NCBI GenBank assembly: GCA_947258655.1
Contig: CAMYJD010000007.1
Location: 1-64,000, forward strand
Source: an uncultured Gammaproteobacteria bacterium
Lineage (GTDB): Bacteria; Pseudomonadota; Gammaproteobacteria; JAADHQ01
Length of the DNA stretch: 64,000 nt
Direction: 5' to 3'
In this document: positions 36,967 to 46,375 of the stretch, piece by piece
Layout of the letters: the number at the start of each line of letters is the position of its first letter
Numbering within the stretch: position 1 is the first letter of the stretch
The notes under the pieces: model-generated
The model's input: only the letters and a program-made list of their open reading frames with translations
Told to the model about the DNA's origin: nothing
Databases searched by the model: none
Program-made: the position numbers and the translations under genes

Positions 36967-38244
36967 ATGAATTCAGATAATACTCAAACTAGGGAAGGCA
37001 AATGCAGACGGGTAGTTCTGACCGGCACTTATTGCTCGAAGAACAAGGGAGACGCCGCCATGCAGCAGGTTTTTGCAGCCGAGCTACAAAAACGATATCC
37101 CGAAGCAGAAGTAGTAATCGCCTCGCCCTTTCCTCAGCTTGATACCCCCTACTATGCTCATGTAACCGTAATACGAAGTCGCCGGCGAAACCTGCCACTC
37201 GCAACGCTACACTGGTTGATTCTGGACTTCATGCGCCTGCTTGGCTATACACCGCACCGCTACCCCATTGGTGAAGAGATCGACACGATGATTAATGCCG
37301 ATGCGATTGTCGACTTGAGCGGTGATATGCTAACCGAAGACTATGGCTTTCTGGTAGGCTACTCACACTTCCTACCCTTGCTACAAGCACAAGCATTAGG
37401 ACGACAAGTCGTCATTTGTGCACAATCGGTTGGCCCATTTCGCAGACTGGCGCCGCTGGCGAAACGCATTTTCTCCCGCGCTAAACTGGTAACCATCCGC
37501 GAAACACTCAGCACTAACCTACTAGCTGAGCTGGCAGAACCCGCTATCTCGCCCGTACACACGGCTGACCTGGCATTTATGCTAAAACCAGCACCCTTGA
37601 TTCGTATCGATACTATCCTCACCGCCGAAAACATTCCGCCTCACACTCGGCCACGATTAGGCGTATCCGTAAGTGCCTTGCTGGCAAACAAAACCAACCG
37701 GAACCTCGGCACAAGCGACCAGGACAAGCTGGCGATTTTTGCCGAGGCACTGGACCAGGTAGTGGACAAGCTTGGCGTTGAAGTCCTGCTAGTACCGCAT
37801 GTTTATGGGCCCCGCCCGTCAGGTGATGACCGGCAGGTGGGCCAACGCATGGCGGCACAAATGCAGCATACCCCGCTGTGCCTCAATGGCGAATACCGCC
37901 CGGAAGAGATCAAGGGCATAATTGCAAGCTGTGATGCCTTTGTTGGCTGTCGCATGCATGCCAATATCGCTGCACTCGACAATGGTATCCCGGTACTCGC
38001 CATTGGCTACAGTCACAAGACCCGTGGTATTCTTAATGACCTTGGACTATCAGAATGGGTTATTCCCGTAAACGATCTCGAAGCGCAACGGCTCAGCGCG
38101 TCTATTATAAAACTGTTTGCAGAGGCAACGACCTATCGGCAGCAATTGTCTACAACGTTGCCGGAAATGAAAAAACGAGCACAGCAAAACATCGAAGCAG
38201 TAATACAACTAATAATTGAGCGACCAGGAGTAGCGGCAAAATGA
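36967..38244 (+). CDS. Polysaccharide pyruvyl transferase family protein
   Basis: A 425-residue protein of the PF04230 family. The N-terminal LTGTYCSKNKGDAAMQQVF and the C-terminal GCRMHANIAALDNGIPVLAIGYSHKT regions are typical. Members transfer pyruvate from phosphoenolpyruvate onto sugars of capsules or exopolysaccharides, and some have diverged to other activities. No ribosome site is clear before the ATG, and no membrane segment is seen. It is the first intact gene of the island and overlaps the next by 4 bases (ATGA). Confidence 0.82.
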   Translation: MNSDNTQTREGKCRRVVLTGTYCSKNKGDAAMQQVFAAELQKRYPEAEVVIASPFPQLDTPYYAHVTVIRSRRRNLPLATLHWLILDFMRLLGYTPHRYPIGEEIDTMINADAIVDLSGDMLTEDYGFLVGYSHFLPLLQAQALGRQVVICAQSVGPFRRLAPLAKRIFSRAKLVTIRETLSTNLLAELAEPAISPVHTADLAFMLKPAPLIRIDTILTAENIPPHTRPRLGVSVSALLANKTNRNLGTSDQDKLAIFAEALDQVVDKLGVEVLLVPHVYGPRPSGDDRQVGQRMAAQMQHTPLCLNGEYRPEEIKGIIASCDAFVGCRMHANIAALDNGIPVLAIGYSHKTRGILNDLGLSEWVIPVNDLEAQRLSASIIKLFAEATTYRQQLSTTLPEMKKRAQQNIEAVIQLIIERPGVAAK

Positions 38245-40127
38245 ATCGCTTTGCCGGATTAACCGGCACTGTTGGAAAAGAGAGCGAGCGCGAAGGCCGA
38301 CTGCGCATGGCGTTCGGCAACGACCAAACCGACCTGACAATAATCAGTCCAATACCCGGAGTGTCTCTAGCCTGGTGTGGTAACAACGATCTGACTGCAG
38401 TGGCGAACACGGCGAATAACTTTGCACTCGCACATGGCTCAGCATACCGACTACATGGCACAAACGCCCCGTCGATCGCCGTGGACAATGTGCACGCTTT
38501 GGCCGAATTGCTGCTGGAACGAACAAGCTTGGGCGATGCACTCCTGGATGGACTGGACGGCTCCTTCATTAGCGTAACGGGAACCCGGCACGGCGGCTTC
38601 GCTTTGGCAGGCGACCCAAGCGGAAACCGTGCCCCCTATTTTTCCATTGAGAATAATGAACTCGCATTTACCAACCACCCGCTCGTGTGCGCTCGGCTAC
38701 TAAACAAACCACAGATAGACCGGGGCCTGGAAGACTTCTTGTTGATTTATGGTTTTCTCCCCGATGGCCGCACTATCTACAAGGGCGTACATCAGTTGAC
38801 TCCCCAAACCATGCTCATGTTCGAAAACGGGCAGTGCAAGCATATGCCCATGAACCTGGCACAACAAGATACTTCCTATGAGGAGGCACCTGAATCCGAA
38901 GAGTCACTCTATGATCGCCTCTATGACGTCCTCCTTGGTTGCATGGAAGACCAACTTGCATCAACTGCCGAAGTCGGCGTACTCCTCGGCGGCTTCGACT
39001 CGGCGCTTGTTGCATCTTTGTTATGTCGCCTGGGCAAGCGCGTGCATACATATTCATTTCATTATGCCGATATGCAATATAATCAACCGCACACTGATAC
39101 CTTGTCTTCATACCTCGGCTGCAAGCATAGCTGGATAAATATTACCCCAGATGTAATCGCAACCGGACTGGAACAATATGCCGAGCACTGTGTGCAACCC
39201 ACCAACTGGCTCAACTATATTATTCAGACCATACATGTGTGTGAGCATATGCGGCGCGATGGAATTGATTATGCGTATTCCGGCGATGGCTGTGATGCGG
39301 TTTTCCTTGGCTACCCCGGCACATACAAGCGCACCCGCGCATTCGCGAACCTACCACAACTGCCCACTGGCTTGATAGATATACTCATACGCGCATTAAA
39401 CTGGCCGAGCCTGGACCGTCGCATAGGTCACCCCTACCGGGTTGCGATGAACCTACTGCGCGCAATGGCCCGGCCAATGCCGAGCCGGGCATTCCTGACA
39501 TTCCGCGTAATGGATGAAATGACCGTAAAGTCACTGCGCAAGACTAATAGCGTGAAACAAGACGAAACACTCGAGTCAATCGTGCACCGCTTGGCCGAAC
39601 CATTTACTGACCTGTCAATTCAACGTCTCGGATATGCTGCCAAGAGCCTGGTATCACCGAATCGTACCAAATTGATTGCCAGCACCGATGTTACGGGCGT
39701 GCGCGTGCATACACCCTATTTACACCCAACTCTACGCAAATTCGCCGCCACAATCCCCGATCACCTGCTGCGTGAACAGACACAAAACGCACTGCAGGAT
39801 CCAGGCAAGATTTGTCTGTCACGTATGGCAGCAAAACATCGACTATTGCCGACAGAGATCATTCAACAACAAAAACTTGCCGCGATTGACAGTCCTATTG
39901 ACAACTGGTTCGCTACCGAATTGCGTCCCTCGCTTGAGCGGGCCATCAAGGGGCTTCCGTTCAGTACAGATACCCAGCATACCAATTCACTTATCGAGAC
40001 AACAGCGGCGGAAAAATTCTACAAACGCTACATTGGCTCGACGAGTGTAATCAGTGACGCTATCTCATTACTCGCAACATATGGCGCGATGGCGGGCGCA
40101 CTACATGACAACGGAGCGCAGCAATGA
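38241..40127 (+). CDS. Asparagine synthetase-like protein with a dead glutaminase domain
   Basis: A 628-residue AsnB homologue. The N-terminal domain has the Ntn-glutaminase shape (ALLDGLDGSFISVTG, DPSGNRAPYF) but begins MNRFAGLTG where active enzymes begin MCGIAG, so the nucleophile Cys2 is missing. The synthetase domain has the pyrophosphate loop as VGVLLGGFDSALVAS, lacking the first Ser of SGGxDS, and then YAYSGDGCDAVFLGYPGTYKR. Such homologues in glycan clusters may form amides or adenylate an acid, as beta-lactam synthetase does without glutamine. The substrate is unknown. It is coupled to its neighbours by 4-base overlaps on both sides. Confidence 0.85.
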   Translation: MNRFAGLTGTVGKESEREGRLRMAFGNDQTDLTIISPIPGVSLAWCGNNDLTAVANTANNFALAHGSAYRLHGTNAPSIAVDNVHALAELLLERTSLGDALLDGLDGSFISVTGTRHGGFALAGDPSGNRAPYFSIENNELAFTNHPLVCARLLNKPQIDRGLEDFLLIYGFLPDGRTIYKGVHQLTPQTMLMFENGQCKHMPMNLAQQDTSYEEAPESEESLYDRLYDVLLGCMEDQLASTAEVGVLLGGFDSALVASLLCRLGKRVHTYSFHYADMQYNQPHTDTLSSYLGCKHSWINITPDVIATGLEQYAEHCVQPTNWLNYIIQTIHVCEHMRRDGIDYAYSGDGCDAVFLGYPGTYKRTRAFANLPQLPTGLIDILIRALNWPSLDRRIGHPYRVAMNLLRAMARPMPSRAFLTFRVMDEMTVKSLRKTNSVKQDETLESIVHRLAEPFTDLSIQRLGYAAKSLVSPNRTKLIASTDVTGVRVHTPYLHPTLRKFAATIPDHLLREQTQNALQDPGKICLSRMAAKHRLLPTEIIQQQKLAAIDSPIDNWFATELRPSLERAIKGLPFSTDTQHTNSLIETTAAEKFYKRYIGSTSVISDAISLLATYGAMAGALHDNGAQQ

Positions 40128-41134
40128 CCATGAAAGCAGAGGCATGGTACAGACGCACTAGCTTCCGTATTGCCGCCTCAGTGGTGCTCTTGCTGCTTTG
40201 CCTCAGTCTGGTTAATCCTGGCGAGTTCGCACAGGTATTGATCAATATCAACCTCTGGTATCTGCTAGTCGCATTGTTGCTCAATATTATTGGCACGGTA
40301 TTGGCCAGGGCCTGGATTGCACACCTGACTACGCATGCCTCCGGTCTAACACTCGGCTTCGCTGAGCTTGTGCGGATCAATCTCATCGCACGCTTTTACA
40401 CAATCGCATTGCCACGCGGCGCCTCGGCCGCCATTCGCTGGCATCATTACCGCAAGGGTGGCTCAGGGCACGCGGCGGCGGCGCTGCTGATCTTCGAAAA
40501 CATGGTGTCAATCTTCACCCTGTTTTTGAGTGCCGCAGTTATCCTCGGCCTCGAGTCCAGAGAGGCTGTTACCTCTGCACAGATATTACTTCCCGTGACC
40601 TGGCTAGGTACATTGGCCACTGCACTGATACTCCTTCCGTTCATGTATCAACCCAGCGCTAAAATATTTCGCAAGCTACTGCAACCATTACTTTTACGAC
40701 CGGGTCGCCTCGCGGATGCGATCAGCAAGCTACTGACAGCCATAAAAAGCTATCATGACATCCCTATTCGACGAGTAGGATCAATCTTTTTTGTCAGCCT
40801 GTTCGGTTATGTATTTTTCATACTTAGTGCATGGGTTTTGGCAGAAGGAATGGCACTTGGCTTGAGTCTTGCCGCGATTGCATGGATTCGTTCAATCACC
40901 TTGCTGATCGCACTGGTACCTATAACTATCGCCGGACTCGGCTTGCGTGAAGGCGTCCTCATTGCACTATTAAGCAACTACGGAATATCAGCATCAACTG
41001 CATTTGCTTACGCAATAACATCGTTTGCCATTCAACTGGTGCTGGGCTTGTTCGGCGCAATACTCGAGACACATCGCTTACTTGTAAACAAGGAAGATAC
41101 ACGCGCCAATGAATCAGACAAGGAGACATCATGA
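40124..41134 (+). CDS. Flippase-like membrane protein (lysylphosphatidylglycerol synthase TM/AglD family)
   Basis: A 336-residue membrane protein with about eight helices, resembling the UPF0104 transmembrane region of MprF and AglD. LYTIALPRG-like residues appear as FYTIALPRGASAAIRWH, and VPITIAGLGLREGVLIALL is a typical motif. In glycan clusters this family is thought to move lipid-linked sugars or act with a lipid-linked glycosyltransferase. It overlaps both neighbours by 4 bases. Confidence 0.83.
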   Translation: MTMKAEAWYRRTSFRIAASVVLLLLCLSLVNPGEFAQVLININLWYLLVALLLNIIGTVLARAWIAHLTTHASGLTLGFAELVRINLIARFYTIALPRGASAAIRWHHYRKGGSGHAAAALLIFENMVSIFTLFLSAAVILGLESREAVTSAQILLPVTWLGTLATALILLPFMYQPSAKIFRKLLQPLLLRPGRLADAISKLLTAIKSYHDIPIRRVGSIFFVSLFGYVFFILSAWVLAEGMALGLSLAAIAWIRSITLLIALVPITIAGLGLREGVLIALLSNYGISASTAFAYAITSFAIQLVLGLFGAILETHRLLVNKEDTRANESDKETS

Positions 41135-41754
41135 GACTACGCGCACGACCAGTGGTCAATCTTAATCGCATACGCAAGGCGAAGATGATCGAGGCCTTTC
41201 TTCATGATGCGTTCGATCAAACACCAAGCGGCCTTCGTGTGCTCGACATCGGCTCTGGTAACGGTGACATTTGTGCGTATTTTTCTGCAAATAATTTCAC
41301 TGTAGGTGTTGATATTCAGGACCAATTCAGGCCTGAATATCATGGATTACCACACTGCGTGGCTCGCTCAGAGGCCTTGCCCTTTGCAGATGCCAGCTTT
41401 GACGTAGTCATCTCTCACCATGTAATTGAACATGTAGACAATCACGATCTTCACATCTCTGAAATTCACCGTATTCTGGATGCCGACGGTGTCTGCTATC
41501 TGGGAACGCCGAACCTGAGCTCACCCTTCATGCGTGGCCACATCGGTAATCCGATGGTGCTCAAATATTCACAAATGCGATCACTATTCGAGCGCAATGG
41601 TTTCGAGGTGGAAGAATACTACCTACGCTGGCTGCATGAACCGGACCGTTATCATTGCGAGACTCGTCTGGGACGTTTCATCCCCACCCCACTCCTCCAT
41701 CTGATGCGATACTGGTTTCCCAGCCAGTGCTTTTTACTCAGACACCGTCTTTAA
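41131..41754 (+). CDS. Class I SAM-dependent methyltransferase
   Basis: A 207-residue methyltransferase with motif I VLDIGSGNGDICAYF, the acidic VGVDIQDQ at the end of strand 2, and DVVISHHVIEHVDNHD as motif III/IV. Its N-terminus is basic. It probably methylates a sugar or lipid-linked intermediate. The last bases overlap the convergent glycosyltransferase gene by 4 bases, so the plus-strand operon ends here. Confidence 0.88.
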   Translation: MRLRARPVVNLNRIRKAKMIEAFLHDAFDQTPSGLRVLDIGSGNGDICAYFSANNFTVGVDIQDQFRPEYHGLPHCVARSEALPFADASFDVVISHHVIEHVDNHDLHISEIHRILDADGVCYLGTPNLSSPFMRGHIGNPMVLKYSQMRSLFERNGFEVEEYYLRWLHEPDRYHCETRLGRFIPTPLLHLMRYWFPSQCFLLRHRL

Positions 41755-42923
41755 ATCAATTCATCGTAAAGCGCGGAATGTGCAGAGGCAACCTCCGCCC
41801 AGGAATTAGCCCGAATACATTGCAGTTGTGCTTCACGATCGGCTTGCAAACCGTTGGGCCGAGATAATTTTTCGATCATGATCGAGGCCAGCGCATTGTC
41901 ATCACCCGGGGTGACAATCCAGCTCGGATCAATAGCCAGATCCGGCAACCCGCCCACATCGGTTACTAAAACCGGACACCCTTGTGCGGCTGCACGACAG
42001 GCAGCGCCGGACTGACTACTAAAACGAACATAAGGAAATACTGCAAATTCCGATAACCTGATAAGGGCGTCAATTTTTACATCTGATTGAAATCCTTCGA
42101 GCATGTGCACCCGTTCAGCCAACCCCGGTTGTGCTAGCGCAGTGTGCAGGCGCTCTGCGTCATGGTCGGTGCCGAGCATCTTTGCAACAATACGAGCACC
42201 AAACCCAGAGTGGCCTGTCCACAGACGCCCGGCAATGACGAGATCCACATCGGCTAGCTTTTCTACTACATGCGACCATGCAGAAAGTAGAACATCGACA
42301 CCCTTGTAACCACGAAGATTGCCGAATACACAGACATAACGCCGCGCAGGGTCGAGTCCGAGCAGGGCATGGTCCCCGGCTTCAATCGTAGCTGGCGACG
42401 ACTCGACACAGGCTCCATGAGGAATGGTATGGATACGTTCAGCGTCTACGTCAAAGCGTGAGGTAAGTATTGCAGCTCCACGCGCGTTGTGAACAACCAG
42501 AGTGTCGGACAGATTCACCAGCTTTTGCTCGCATGGCCTGGTCCAGTCAAGCACTTCATGTGCGCCAGGATTGTGCATCGTTACAACTACACGCTTCCCC
42601 TTGCGCCGGGCCATACCGGCAAGTGGTGCAAGATAACACGCCATCGGAGCGGACCAATGCTGTATGTGTATGATGTCGGCATCCATATTCGCCACGCGGC
42701 GCCACGACCATGGTCTTCCCCAATGTAACTCGCCAACCGATTTCGACATATCTTTTTTTGCTGCAGGGTGTAAAAAGCCAGGATAAGCTGCACGGTAATC
42801 CACCGGGTACACCTGTAAATCCTGGATCGCATGGAGGGCTTCTAACAGGGGGCTGCAGTATGGACTAAGTCCACGAACTGGCTGACCAAATTGACAGACT
42901 AATAAAACACTCGCTGCACTCAT
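41751..42923 (-). CDS. GT4-type glycosyltransferase (GT-B fold)
   Basis: A 390-residue transferase with an N-terminal VCQFGQPVRGLSPYCSPLL acceptor-domain start and a C-terminal sugar-nucleotide domain. FGNLRGYKGVDVLLSAW and EFAVFPYVRFSSQSGAACRAAAQGCPVLVTDVGGLPD are spread over about 220-340, with the position of the catalytic Glu taken by Gly or Ser in the usual EPFG-like region. Sugar donor and acceptor are unknown. It is convergent with the methyltransferase and lies 141 bases from the GT2 gene. Confidence 0.85.
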   Translation of the reverse strand: MSAASVLLVCQFGQPVRGLSPYCSPLLEALHAIQDLQVYPVDYRAAYPGFLHPAAKKDMSKSVGELHWGRPWSWRRVANMDADIIHIQHWSAPMACYLAPLAGMARRKGKRVVVTMHNPGAHEVLDWTRPCEQKLVNLSDTLVVHNARGAAILTSRFDVDAERIHTIPHGACVESSPATIEAGDHALLGLDPARRYVCVFGNLRGYKGVDVLLSAWSHVVEKLADVDLVIAGRLWTGHSGFGARIVAKMLGTDHDAERLHTALAQPGLAERVHMLEGFQSDVKIDALIRLSEFAVFPYVRFSSQSGAACRAAAQGCPVLVTDVGGLPDLAIDPSWIVTPGDDNALASIMIEKLSRPNGLQADREAQLQCIRANSWAEVASAHSALYDELI

Positions 42924-43064
42924 AATGAGAAAAATTTAAAAATCATGGCTGTTATCAATCAGACTCTGATTTCATACACTGCTATTATCCCGCTACTGTG
43001 CATGCTGAGCGTGGCAATTGACCCGATGTATCAAGGTTAGCGGGCGGAATGACTCGTATATCTT

Positions 43065-43931
43065 TCAGTTATCTTGCCTACTGAACATGAGCGTCGTAAT
43101 TTGCTCAGAAATCAAACCAATCAGAAAAACTATGACGGATGTTACCAGTAGCAGTGCGCTCATATTGGTAAAGCGGGCTTCCGTTAAATAGGTAAATATA
43201 TAGTACCCACATCCCAAGATAAAAAATCCCAGACTGATTGGCAAGTATAGTTTCAGTGGCGAATATAATGTTCCGACCTTGAAGATAATTAACAGGAATC
43301 TGGCGCCATCCTTGAAGAGTCTGATATGGCTTTTCCCTTTCCTGGAAAACACCTTTATTGGCACATAGCCTACGGAATAACCCGCACGAAAAAAAGACAT
43401 CGTTATCGTAGTTGGATACGAGAAACCGTTGGGCAGTAAAAAGAGAAATTGCCTGAACTTCTTTGCATTGACAACACGAAACCCGGATGTAAGGTCACGA
43501 ACAGAATGTCCCGACATCCAACTGGCGAGATAATTATATATTTTGTTCGCGACTCCCCTGGACACACTGGCCTGAGACTTAAAATTCCTGGACCCTACAA
43601 CCATATGAAAACCACAAAGATATTTCTCCATGAGCTTTTCAATATCATCCGGATTATGTTGACCATCAGCATCCATAAACACAAGAACTTCCCCTGATGC
43701 GGCCCTGGCCCCTGTTTTAATGGCTGCCCCGTTCCCCTTGGCATAAGGATGTGTAATTACCCTGACATCACTTGCATTGCAGACTTCCAGAGTATTATCA
43801 GTTGAACCGTCATTCACTACTATAATTTCTGTATCAGGATATTTTTTTCGCAAAACAGGTAACAAATCTGCGAGATGCTCTGCTTCATTTTTTGCCGGCA
43901 GAATTATTGATATATTGACCGCTTTCATCAT
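43065..43931 (-). CDS. GT2-family glycosyltransferase, dolichol-phosphate mannosyltransferase type, membrane-anchored
   Basis: A 288-residue protein. The GT2 catalytic domain has SIILPAKNEAEHL, VVNDGSTDNT and the DxD motif in FMDADGQHN. The C-terminus has two membrane helices (about 218-243 and 255-278). The layout matches transferases that load a sugar onto undecaprenyl or polyprenyl phosphate. Such a lipid-phosphate sugar would be the donor for TMTC/PMT-like transferases at 30.6-34.5 kb, a link that is inferred. Two ATGs are adjacent (43931 and 43928); either may be used. Confidence 0.9.
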   Translation of the reverse strand: MMKAVNISIILPAKNEAEHLADLLPVLRKKYPDTEIIVVNDGSTDNTLEVCNASDVRVITHPYAKGNGAAIKTGARAASGEVLVFMDADGQHNPDDIEKLMEKYLCGFHMVVGSRNFKSQASVSRGVANKIYNYLASWMSGHSVRDLTSGFRVVNAKKFRQFLFLLPNGFSYPTTITMSFFRAGYSVGYVPIKVFSRKGKSHIRLFKDGARFLLIIFKVGTLYSPLKLYLPISLGFFILGCGYYIFTYLTEARFTNMSALLLVTSVIVFLIGLISEQITTLMFSRQDN

Positions 43932-44653
43932 TTTTCTTCAAAATACCTGTATAGGCTAGTAGGCGTATGATGCTAACAGAGATTCTACGATTCAAGCAAT
44001 TACACTTCATGTACAGAAGGTTTTGTAGATAACGTTTCCGGATGAGGAGGGTATCAAACCTGCTGGCCATGGACTCCTGGCTCCTGAGAAATCCCGTCTC
44101 AGCAGGATTATCAATTTGACGGATATTGATATTAGCAGTGAGCCACTCGTCAAATAACATCTAGTTTGACAAGGAAAAAACTTCATCGATTGATTGTCTA
44201 TAGATAATTAGTTTTTACTTATATACTGAATCTTAATTGTTGAGATTAACAAGATTTACCATAATTAAATCATAATGTTATATAAATTTATATAATATGA
44301 ATACATCTACTTATGTTATATTATAGTTTTGGTTTGTGTTACCGATATAAAGTATACAAGTTTTAATAACATTGCTTTACCTGATAATCAACCTGGTCAC
44401 AAGAAACACTTAACATATTGAAATAAATAAGGTTAAATATAGAGCGGCAACTGAAAACACAGTTTTACCCCAGGTACCTCATTATCCATAAAATGATGTT
44501 CCGTATTTAATTTTAATATTGATTATCAAGATAATTTAACTTATCGAAAGTGAACAATGGCATAATCAGGCGTATATATTTACTCTTGAGCGGTATTACA
44601 GGATAACGGAATACGATCAAAGACACGACTACTCTGGATAGAATGTTAGATTA
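43932..44653. other. AT-rich intergenic region between the glycan island and pilB
   Basis: About 720 bases without a recognisable gene. 44170-44600 is strongly AT-rich compared with the flanks. A 91-codon frame on the minus strand (43885-44160) overlaps the GT2 start and has no family resemblance. The pilB promoter must lie near the right end; no clear consensus is seen. Confidence 0.6.
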
Positions 44654-46372
44654 ATGGCAACAACTAACCCGAAAATACAACTAAGTGGATTGGCACGCCG
44701 ATTGGTGCATGATGGCCTTCTTGCAGAAGAGATAGCCGAAACTGCGCTGAAAGAAGCCAGGAAAAAAAAGATAACACTGGTTACCCACCTGGTTGATAAC
44801 AAGATCCTGAACGGCAAGCAAATAGCGAACGCCGCATCGCAGGAATTTGGCGTCCCGTTGTTTGACATCAACAGCCTCGATCTCGAGGCCTCGGCCAGTT
44901 ACATCAAACTGGTCGATGAAAAACTGATCCGTAAGCATAATACACTGCCATTGATGCAAAGGGGTAACCGCCTGTTTGTCGCCATATCAGATCCGACCAA
45001 TCTGCAGGCGCTGGACGAGATCAAGTTTAATACGGGTATCAATACCGATGCCGTGCTGGTTGAGGAAGAACAACTCAAGGCAGTCCTGGAAAAAGCACTC
45101 GAGGCGCAGGCTGAGCCCATGGAAGGCTTGCTGGATGAAGATCTCGATAACCTGTCGATTGAAGGCGGAGAAGATACTGGCGCCAAGGACGAGGACGAGG
45201 GTGATATCGATGATACACCCGTGGTACGTTTCGTTAACAAGGTGCTGCTGGATGCGATCAATAAGGGCGCCTCGGATATCCACTTCGAGGCCTATGAAAA
45301 GACATACCGTGTGCGCTTCAGACAGGACGGCATACTGCATGAAATAGCGGCACCGCCGATCAATCTTGCCTCGCGTGTAACTGCGCGTATCAAGGTCATG
45401 GCACGCATGGACATCGCTGAACGCCGTGTCCCGCAGGACGGTCGTATCAAGATGAATATTTCCAAGACACGTGCAGTGGATTTTCGTGTCAACACCTGCC
45501 CGACTCTGTTCGGCGAAAAGATTGTTATGCGTATCCTCGATTCCAGCGCCGCGAATCTGGATATCGATGTTCTCGGTTATGAGGATCACCAGAAAAAGCT
45601 GTTTCTCGATGCCATCCATAAGCCCTGGGGACTGGTGCTGGTTACCGGCCCGACCGGTAGTGGTAAGACCGTGTCGCTGTATACCGCACTGAACATCCTG
45701 AACAAACCGGACAAGAATATCTCGACTGCGGAAGACCCGGTGGAAATCAACCTGCCCGGTATCAACCAGGTGCACATGAACGTCAAGACCGGTATGACCT
45801 TCTCGGCGGCATTACGCGCCTTCCTGCGTCAGGACCCGGATATCATCATGGTTGGTGAGATTCGTGACCTGGAAACGGCTGAAATCGCGATCAAGGCCGC
45901 GCAAACGGGCCATCTGGTTCTGTCGACATTGCATACCAACGATGCACCGCAGACATTGACACGTCTGGTCAATATGGGAATCCCGCCGTTTAATATCGCC
46001 TCATCCATCAGCCTGATCATCGCCCAACGCCTGGCCCGGCGCCTGTGCTCGCATTGCAAAAAGGAAGAAAAAATTCCAGCGGAGGCACTATTGGCGGAAG
46101 GTTTCGTACAGGATGAAATTGCCGACCTGAAGGTCTTTGGTCCGATAGGCTGCGATCAATGCACCAACGGTTACAAAGGCCGTGTGGGCGTTTACCAGGT
46201 CATGCCGGTGTCTGAAGAAACCGGCAGAATCATCATGGCTGGGGGTAATGCACTCGAGATCGCCAAGCAGGCCAAAGAGGAAGGCATCAATGACCTGCGT
46301 CGCTCTGGTTTAAATAAAGTTAAAGAAGGGCTAACGAGTCTGGAAGAAATCAACCGGATTACAAAGGATTAA
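44654..46372 (+). CDS. pilB: Type IV pilus extension ATPase PilB
   Basis: A 572-residue hexameric ATPase driving pilus assembly at the inner membrane. The MshEN-like N-domain is followed by an acidic linker (about 155-187, EDTGAKDEDEGDIDD) and the C-terminal ATPase with SDIHFEAYEK, Walker A GPTGSGKT at 332-339, Walker B IIMVGEIRD, His box STLHTNDA and zinc cysteines (CSHC, CDQC). It is followed 3 bases later by pilC. It is separated from the pilins by the glycan island. Confidence 0.97.
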   Translation: MATTNPKIQLSGLARRLVHDGLLAEEIAETALKEARKKKITLVTHLVDNKILNGKQIANAASQEFGVPLFDINSLDLEASASYIKLVDEKLIRKHNTLPLMQRGNRLFVAISDPTNLQALDEIKFNTGINTDAVLVEEEQLKAVLEKALEAQAEPMEGLLDEDLDNLSIEGGEDTGAKDEDEGDIDDTPVVRFVNKVLLDAINKGASDIHFEAYEKTYRVRFRQDGILHEIAAPPINLASRVTARIKVMARMDIAERRVPQDGRIKMNISKTRAVDFRVNTCPTLFGEKIVMRILDSSAANLDIDVLGYEDHQKKLFLDAIHKPWGLVLVTGPTGSGKTVSLYTALNILNKPDKNISTAEDPVEINLPGINQVHMNVKTGMTFSAALRAFLRQDPDIIMVGEIRDLETAEIAIKAAQTGHLVLSTLHTNDAPQTLTRLVNMGIPPFNIASSISLIIAQRLARRLCSHCKKEEKIPAEALLAEGFVQDEIADLKVFGPIGCDQCTNGYKGRVGVYQVMPVSEETGRIIMAGGNALEIAKQAKEEGINDLRRSGLNKVKEGLTSLEEINRITKD

Positions 46373-46375
46373 TCA

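Noticed and set aside
43885-44160. 91-codon minus-strand frame upstream of the GT2 gene
   Set aside because: It overlaps the GT2 start, has no ribosome site and no recognisable domain.
44558-44573. Sigma-54-like site before pilB
   Set aside because: TGGCATAATCAGGC has only nine bases between GG and GC, one fewer than required.
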